Shown here: piece after piece, positions 17,847 to 21,974 of the stretch | Layout: every line of letters starts with the position of its first letter | Numbering within the stretch: the first letter of the stretch is position 1 | DNA from: Tubiluchus corallicola | Taxonomy: Eukaryota > Priapulida > Priapulimorpha > Priapulimorphida > Tubiluchidae | Direction of reading: 5' to 3' | Assembly: GCA_030141605.1 (NCBI GenBank) | Contig: JAQGDQ010000473.1 | Span: 89,053 to 111,026, forward strand | DNA: 21,974 nucleotides | The notes under the pieces: model-generated | What the model was told of the DNA's origin: nothing | The model's database searches: none | What the model saw: the letters and a program-made list of their open reading frames with translations, nothing else | Translations under genes and position numbers: made by a program

Positions 17847-18041
17847 TTAGTGTAATCAACAGAAAATCACTTAAACCACACATTCGCTTATAATTTTATT
17901 ATTGTTAAAATAGTACTAAATAACACTATTACTAGTATTAGTATTACTACTAATGCCACTGTGAGTAAATATTATTTATTAACACCTACTTTCATAAAAA
18001 TTAAGGGTAATTTCAGTAAAAATAAGAAGCGCCAAACTTAC
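17847..18041. other. Start of GPI intron 1 (minus strand), A/T-rich
   Basis: No coding signal. A short low-complexity patch of TA/ACT repeats lies at about 17918-17955. On the minus strand this is the sequence right after the GPI exon donor (GTAAGT at 18041-18036). Confidence 0.6.
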
Positions 18042-18181
18042 CTGTATTTCTCAAAACGATTGGCATCATCCTTGAACAATTGTAACAAATTGATTTTGCT
18101 ACAGTTTTGTCTATAATAATCATGCAACTTTTGAAATGTGGCCTCCTGCAACAAGGGCACTTGCTTCGGTATCGGAGCCAT
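18042..18181 (-). CDS. GPI: Glucose-6-phosphate isomerase, first coding exon
   Basis: Glucose-6-phosphate isomerase interconverts glucose-6-phosphate and fructose-6-phosphate in cytosolic glycolysis and gluconeogenesis. The exon starts at ATG 18181-18179 in a strong context (AAGATGG) and encodes MAPIPKQVPLLQEATFQKLH, then DYYRQNCSKINLLQLFKDDA and NRFEKY. It ends after two bases of the next codon (AG) at a consensus donor, GTAAGT. The FQKL..YY......NL..LF....RF pattern is the N-terminal signature of animal GPI. An earlier in-frame ATG at 18187-18185 has a weak context and would add only Met-Lys. No later exon is visible in the window, so intron 1 would extend leftwards for at least 18 kb. PDCL3 lies upstream on the same strand. 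Confidence 0.88.
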
Positions 18182-19274
18182 CTTCATAAAGAGTGCGCTT
18201 TTACTGAGATCACGCAGTTGAGGCGCACTACTTCACAGGTTTACCGACCATGTGCGCCAAATAACTTGCACTGATAACGTGCTATGCTATCTATGTTCTA
18301 AACTGTTCGTTGACTGGGCAATCTGATGCACTTTTCCATCGCCAGACACATGCAAGATGCAAAACAATTAAAGAGAAATGGTGATTAAATAATAACAATA
18401 ATATTAATAGATGGAAAAAACTTTGTGGTTGTTTTTTGTCAACAGCAAACATGAACTTCTCGTGATATGTCTATAGGCACAGAATATGTTGGCTGTAAGA
18501 TAAGCAACACTGAATCTGGTTAGTATGATACATTAGCACTGTGAAAACTGATTTTGATTAGCATCATCTGCCATGCTGCCTCGGCTATTTCTTTCTTTGG
18601 CAGAAAATATAATACTAATCTGTATATGATTAATATAAAACGGTCAGTTTGGAATGTTAAATAAATATCCTGCAAAACTATTAGGTTGTTGTCTTGACAC
18701 GATCATTTTCATTAAGTAAGCTGTGTGCTTGACTCAGCTCGCAGGGTCCGAAATTGCATTAAAAATATAACATTAATAGAAATTACCTGGTTCAACGTTG
18801 GAATATATTACCCCAGCTTTTTCACATTTCCCATCTTTCAAGTTTGATGTCAATATTTAATTGGGAGCTTGCACCATCGATATATTCATTTATTCGTTTT
18901 CAAAAATCCTGAGAGAACATTTAATTTTCACAAAGAATGTAACAATAGAAATACGCATACTGCGACAGTTGGACATTTCAAAATACTTTTAGAAATAGCA
19001 CCATCCTCTTTGGAAAAGTAATTTGCTACCGAAGACATTTTTAAACTTGCGGCTTTTTATTCTGGTAAAGTAAGTTTTGAATTTTTCTTATTACTGTATT
19101 ATTTTTTTGTTTTGGATTTTATCAAGTTTATGGAAAAACTTTCGCATGTCTGTTTGTTTAAAATTACAATTACAATATTAACACTACCCACGTTTATTTT
19201 AATTTACACGGTATTACAACAATGGCTAAACATTTTCTGAAACAGCACCCCCATTAATTTTAGCTACGCCACTG
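18182..19274. other. GPI upstream region, with a DNA transposon end at its far side
   Basis: This should contain the GPI promoter and 5' UTR on the minus strand. I see no CpG-rich block or clear TATA box close to the start. At 19240-19274 the sequence CACCCCCATTAATTTTAGCT followed by ACGCCACTG is, on the minus strand, a transposon-like start (CAGTGGCGTAGCTAAAAT). It therefore marks a hAT-like terminus pointing left, with outside flank GATGCAAG. The partner terminus was not found, so the size of that element is unknown. Confidence 0.45.
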
Positions 19275-20108
19275 GATGCAAGTACATCAGTACTACTACT
19301 TAATCTATCTGTGCCTCACATACTGCGCTACCACAATAAAAGGAAAAGATACAAGATGTTTAATATAAAAGTCAAAAATATATTTCTTTGTATTCAAAAA
19401 AGTATATTTATTTGTATTCAAAATTTTACAAAGGAACATCATTCCATGAAGATGTTTTTATTTATATATATAAGTAAAGCAGATGATAGTAAAAATGTAA
19501 CTGTAGCAGCTCTACAAATTATAACAGCAGCAAACCAGCAATTGCAAGTTTAAAAACATAATTGCCAGAGTTTCCTTTAGTATCAATAAATACATATAAA
19601 ACTTATATATTACAATCATCGTGCCCATAAAAAGAAACATTAATAAAGTGATAAATCTTCTCCAACTAGCTGAAAATTGACAAATTGAGCAATGCTGTTA
19701 ATTACCGTTTTGTTGTCGTTTTGACAAGTTGCAAATGCAGGATTATAAAAGGAATTTACTGTGATTCATCTACAGTTCAGCTGATTTCAAGCTAAGCAAG
19801 ACATCACCTGGCTAGAAGGAAAAATTCATCATTTTAGTTTCCCAGTTGATTATGACTAAAACTCAGCAGTTATAAAACATGTATAACAAGCACTTAAGAT
19901 AGAACGACACGCACGGAAGGTCATACTCGTTACTAAATAATGTTTAATAATTCTAACTATATGCATCAGGCACCCTAGCTTGTAAAATGCACACTGACTA
20001 GAACAAGGTTTCATCATAAAAAAACCATCGGAGGAAAATGTGCTGAGAATTTAACACTGCTTAATTGTGAAAATTCAAAAGTTCTTAAGTTTCGCGCGAT
20101 ATTTAGCA
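19275..20108. other. PDCL3 3' flank / 3' UTR region
   Basis: Non-coding and A/T-rich. On the minus strand it follows the PDCL3 stop codon. A possible ATTAAA polyadenylation signal lies at 19948-19943, about 160 bases after the stop, with no stronger signal nearby. An open plus-strand stretch at 19311-19553 is low-complexity and has no sign of being a gene. Confidence 0.5.
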
Positions 20109-20242
20109 CTAATCAGAATCGCTTTCATCTCTTATCGTAGCAGCTCGTATAGAAGAATCCATGACATCACGAATCTTTGGCCGCGGATCAGTCTTTATTG
20201 TTGACTGCCAAGCACCTGCCTCTGACAGCTTCCACTCGAGCA
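20109..20242 (-). CDS. PDCL3: Phosducin-like protein 3, last coding exon
   Basis: PDCL3 (VIAF) is a cytosolic thioredoxin-fold protein that works with the CCT/TRiC chaperonin in folding of actin and tubulin and has been linked to caspase regulation. This exon follows an acceptor (TTTGCAG) and completes a split Val codon. It then encodes LEWKLSEAGAWQSTIKTDPR, PKIRDVMDSSIRAATI and the acidic end RDESDSD, with TAG at 20111-20109. LEWKLSE is a hallmark of the family after the thioredoxin fold, and a Ser/Asp-rich acidic end is usual. The phase (1) matches the donor at 21427. The intron between the two exons is 1185 bases. Confidence 0.9.
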
Positions 20243-21427
20243 CTGCAAATGGACAAAGCGAACACGCTCATAATTAATCAAATTAAAGGTTTCACCAGTT
20301 CAAAAAGAATTTTAGCAAATAGAAACATCAACTCCCTGGAAAGTGCTAGTAATAATATTTTGTAGGAAATGTAGTGACATCTATAAAAATAAGCATTATA
20401 AACTGATATCTGCTTAAGAAATGAACTGCTCCAATGAAAATTTTGGCTATACTGCACGAATTTGACATAAGACATAGCACAGATGTATAGTGGACCAGTT
20501 TCAGAAAGGTTAGTATTTTGAGTTAACGGGTAGACTTCCTCTGCATGCATTACTCATCATGCAAGCTTTCATTTTTCCTGATCAGCTTTTTACACAACAA
20601 TGTATACAAATTGATGCAAAATTCACCTGGACAGAAAATCAATAGGTAATAGAATGATAAGTAATAGACAACAGTGACAACTGAACCGTCACGACGTTTA
20701 ATTCCATCTCCTCGTGGTGGTGACTATACCACATTGAGGAAATGTTCTCTCTACATTTTTACACCTAATTGCTGCAAACAAGCTGCTTGGCACACAAGGT
20801 CTAAGGGTTAATTCTTGTCATAACACAACACAAGCAGTTTATAAATTCCCCATCAAAACTGACAGAACATTCACAAAAATTTATTATGTTAGTTAATTAT
20901 GCAGATACCTAAAGTCAATTAGAATCATTTTACTAACAAAATATGAAGTAAGTAGAGCTATCTAAAAACTAACTAAACAGTATTGGATGCACTCCTATAT
21001 CAGCAATGTCAATAGTCTCTGATGCACAACATTGCACTTACACTAATATTAAGTCAAACTTCAAAATATACAAAAAGCACAAGCTAAACACGCATTTTGT
21101 GACAAGCGTTAACATTAAATTTCGGGCAAAAATTGCAAAAAAACTTGTAAAAAAGTTATCTGAAACTGTTATATCTAACTTGTTTATATAAGACGAGAAT
21201 AAGTGCTAAAGGTAAGCAGTGTCATGCCTGGATACCAATTGGATGAGTAATTGCGAAGACTTTTCAGGATGCCAAACTCTATAGACAGAAACAACAACCA
21301 ACCACTCTTGCACATTCATAAAGTGACAGTTTGAAAAAAATCATCTATATGCAATATAATTTAGTCCATAGTATAGTTAACAAAGTTTCTGTTATAATGT
21401 AATTGTAAATGAATTCAGGTAACTCAC
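20243..21427 (-). other. PDCL3 intron
   Basis: The intron is bounded on the minus strand by GTGAGTT (21427-21421) and TTTGCAG (ending at 20243). It is A/T-rich, and I see no gene, RNA gene or recognisable transposon in it. Open frames on either strand here are short and lack motifs. Confidence 0.8.
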
Positions 21428-21636
21428 CATCTATTGTCAAATTCATGCCACCAAACTCATGTGGTCCAATAATTTGCTTCTTTAGTTCCCCTTCATAATA
21501 TACAAATATGCTGGGTAGATTTTTATCTGGGTAGTTTGGTATACACGTTGATGAAACACTTTTCAGCACCTTCGTCACGGGAAACCTGATAGCCAGTTGT
21601 TCTAGATACTGATTGATCAAAGCACACAATGGAATA
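21428..21636 (-). CDS. PDCL3: Phosducin-like protein 3, thioredoxin-fold exon
   Basis: The exon begins after a pyrimidine-rich acceptor (TTTTTTGTAG) with one base that completes a Gly codon. It encodes [20 protein letters not shown], then [40 protein letters not shown] and FGGMNLTID, followed by a donor (G/GTGAGTT). The CIPNYPD.NLP..FVY.EG block and FGGMNLT are diagnostic of the PDCL3/VIAF thioredoxin-like domain. The frame is intact with no premature stop. The N-terminal phosducin helical region and first exons lie beyond the right edge. The alternative, the testis paralogue PDCL2, is a vertebrate duplicate, so PDCL3 is the better name. Confidence 0.93.
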
Positions 21637-21904
21637 CTACAAAAAAGTGAAAGCAACATAATATTCAGCATGTCCACATTTGACGAATAAATTAGAAATT
21701 TCACTGCAGAAGACTGATGCTGCAGAACTAGGTGGATTTTTGCGCATTACGGCTAGTGGTGGTTAGTTAAAATATCACTTTTGTTTTCATCCTGCAGGTA
21801 AGCAGATTTGATGTTCAATTTGACCACCTTATTATCATCACTTTTTTTCCATTATAAAATTATTCGAATAGTTTCCACACTTTATCAACACCAAGAACAG
21901 ACGT
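21637..21904 (-). other. PDCL3 upstream intron
   Basis: A/T-rich intronic sequence ahead of the thioredoxin-fold exon on the minus strand. The preceding exon, which should end in a Lys-Gln-Gly-type sequence with a donor, is not visible. No other feature is seen before the tandem repeat at the right edge. Confidence 0.6.
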
Positions 21905-21974
21905 TGGCAAGTCTCTTACAAGTCTCAAGTTAAGTCCCAGGTCTTTGGCATAAGTCTCAAGTTAAGTCCCAGGT
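21905..21974. repeat. Start of a 32-base tandem repeat array
   Basis: AAGTCTCAAGTTAAGTCCCA begins at 21920 and again at 21952, a period of 32 bases; the second unit is cut by the window edge. Within the unit, AAGTCTCAAGT and TAAGTCCCAGG are about 11-base sub-repeats. A diverged partial unit (TTGGCAAGTCTC) precedes them at 21905. It lies inside the PDCL3 intron and continues outside the window. Confidence 0.8.

Noticed and set aside
19311-19553. Plus-strand 80-codon ORF
   Set aside because: A/T-rich low-complexity sequence (Lys, Ile, Phe) downstream of PDCL3 on the opposite strand, with no motif or start context.
20177-20365. Plus-strand ORF overlapping the PDCL3 last exon
   Set aside because: It is antisense to a well-supported exon; the conserved PDCL3 frame explains the openness.
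1-21974. CRISPR array, tRNA or rRNA genes
   Set aside because: No regularly spaced repeats with unique spacers and no recognisable tRNA or rRNA sequence were seen; the genome is eukaryotic.

Overview
This window is metazoan nuclear DNA, most likely from an invertebrate. It has two spliced, conserved animal housekeeping genes on the minus strand and a dense set of decayed transposable elements. I cannot fix the phylum from the sequence. Penelope-like, LINE, piggyBac, hAT and pogo/Tigger relics together are typical of marine invertebrates, but that is inference.

Right end (about 18.0-22 kb), minus strand: two exons of a phosducin-like 3 (PDCL3/VIAF) gene lie at 21428-21636 and 20109-20242, with clean GT-AG junctions and the natural C-terminus. 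About 1.9 kb downstream, on the same strand, is the first coding exon of glucose-6-phosphate isomerase (GPI) at 18042-18181, ending in a GTAAGT donor. No second GPI exon is visible. If the gene is intact, everything from 18041 down to base 1 is its first intron.

Left and middle (1-17.85 kb), in order: an unrecognised C-terminal ORF fragment; a 1.14 kb 5' piece of a Penelope-like element; a LINE reverse-transcriptase fragment; a short ORF1-like piece; a 5' hAT (TTF finger plus DUF4371) fragment; a second, longer Penelope-like copy starting at the same left terminus as the first; a degraded relic of an uncharacterised protein; a LINE ORF1 (PHD finger plus coiled coil) split by an internally deleted Tigger/pogo element; an unrecognised gene-like stretch; a nearly complete piggyBac transposase; a defective LINE ORF2 with its 3' tail; a second LINE 3' tail; a (TC)n microsatellite; an internally deleted hAT; and a tandemly duplicated CCCH zinc-finger unit.

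Every element in the putative intron whose coding strand can be read lies on the plus strand, antisense to GPI. All the larger transposon ORFs carry frameshifts, stops or deletions, so none appears autonomous as written. At least four frame breaks fall in homopolymers, so some may be sequencing errors. I did not find a convincing new defence or mobile system. The points most worth checking are the antisense bias, the repeated Penelope-like 5' end, the Tigger end architecture, the unknown gene at 9979-10720, the CCCH tandem duplication and the two LINE tails with matching loops but different stems.
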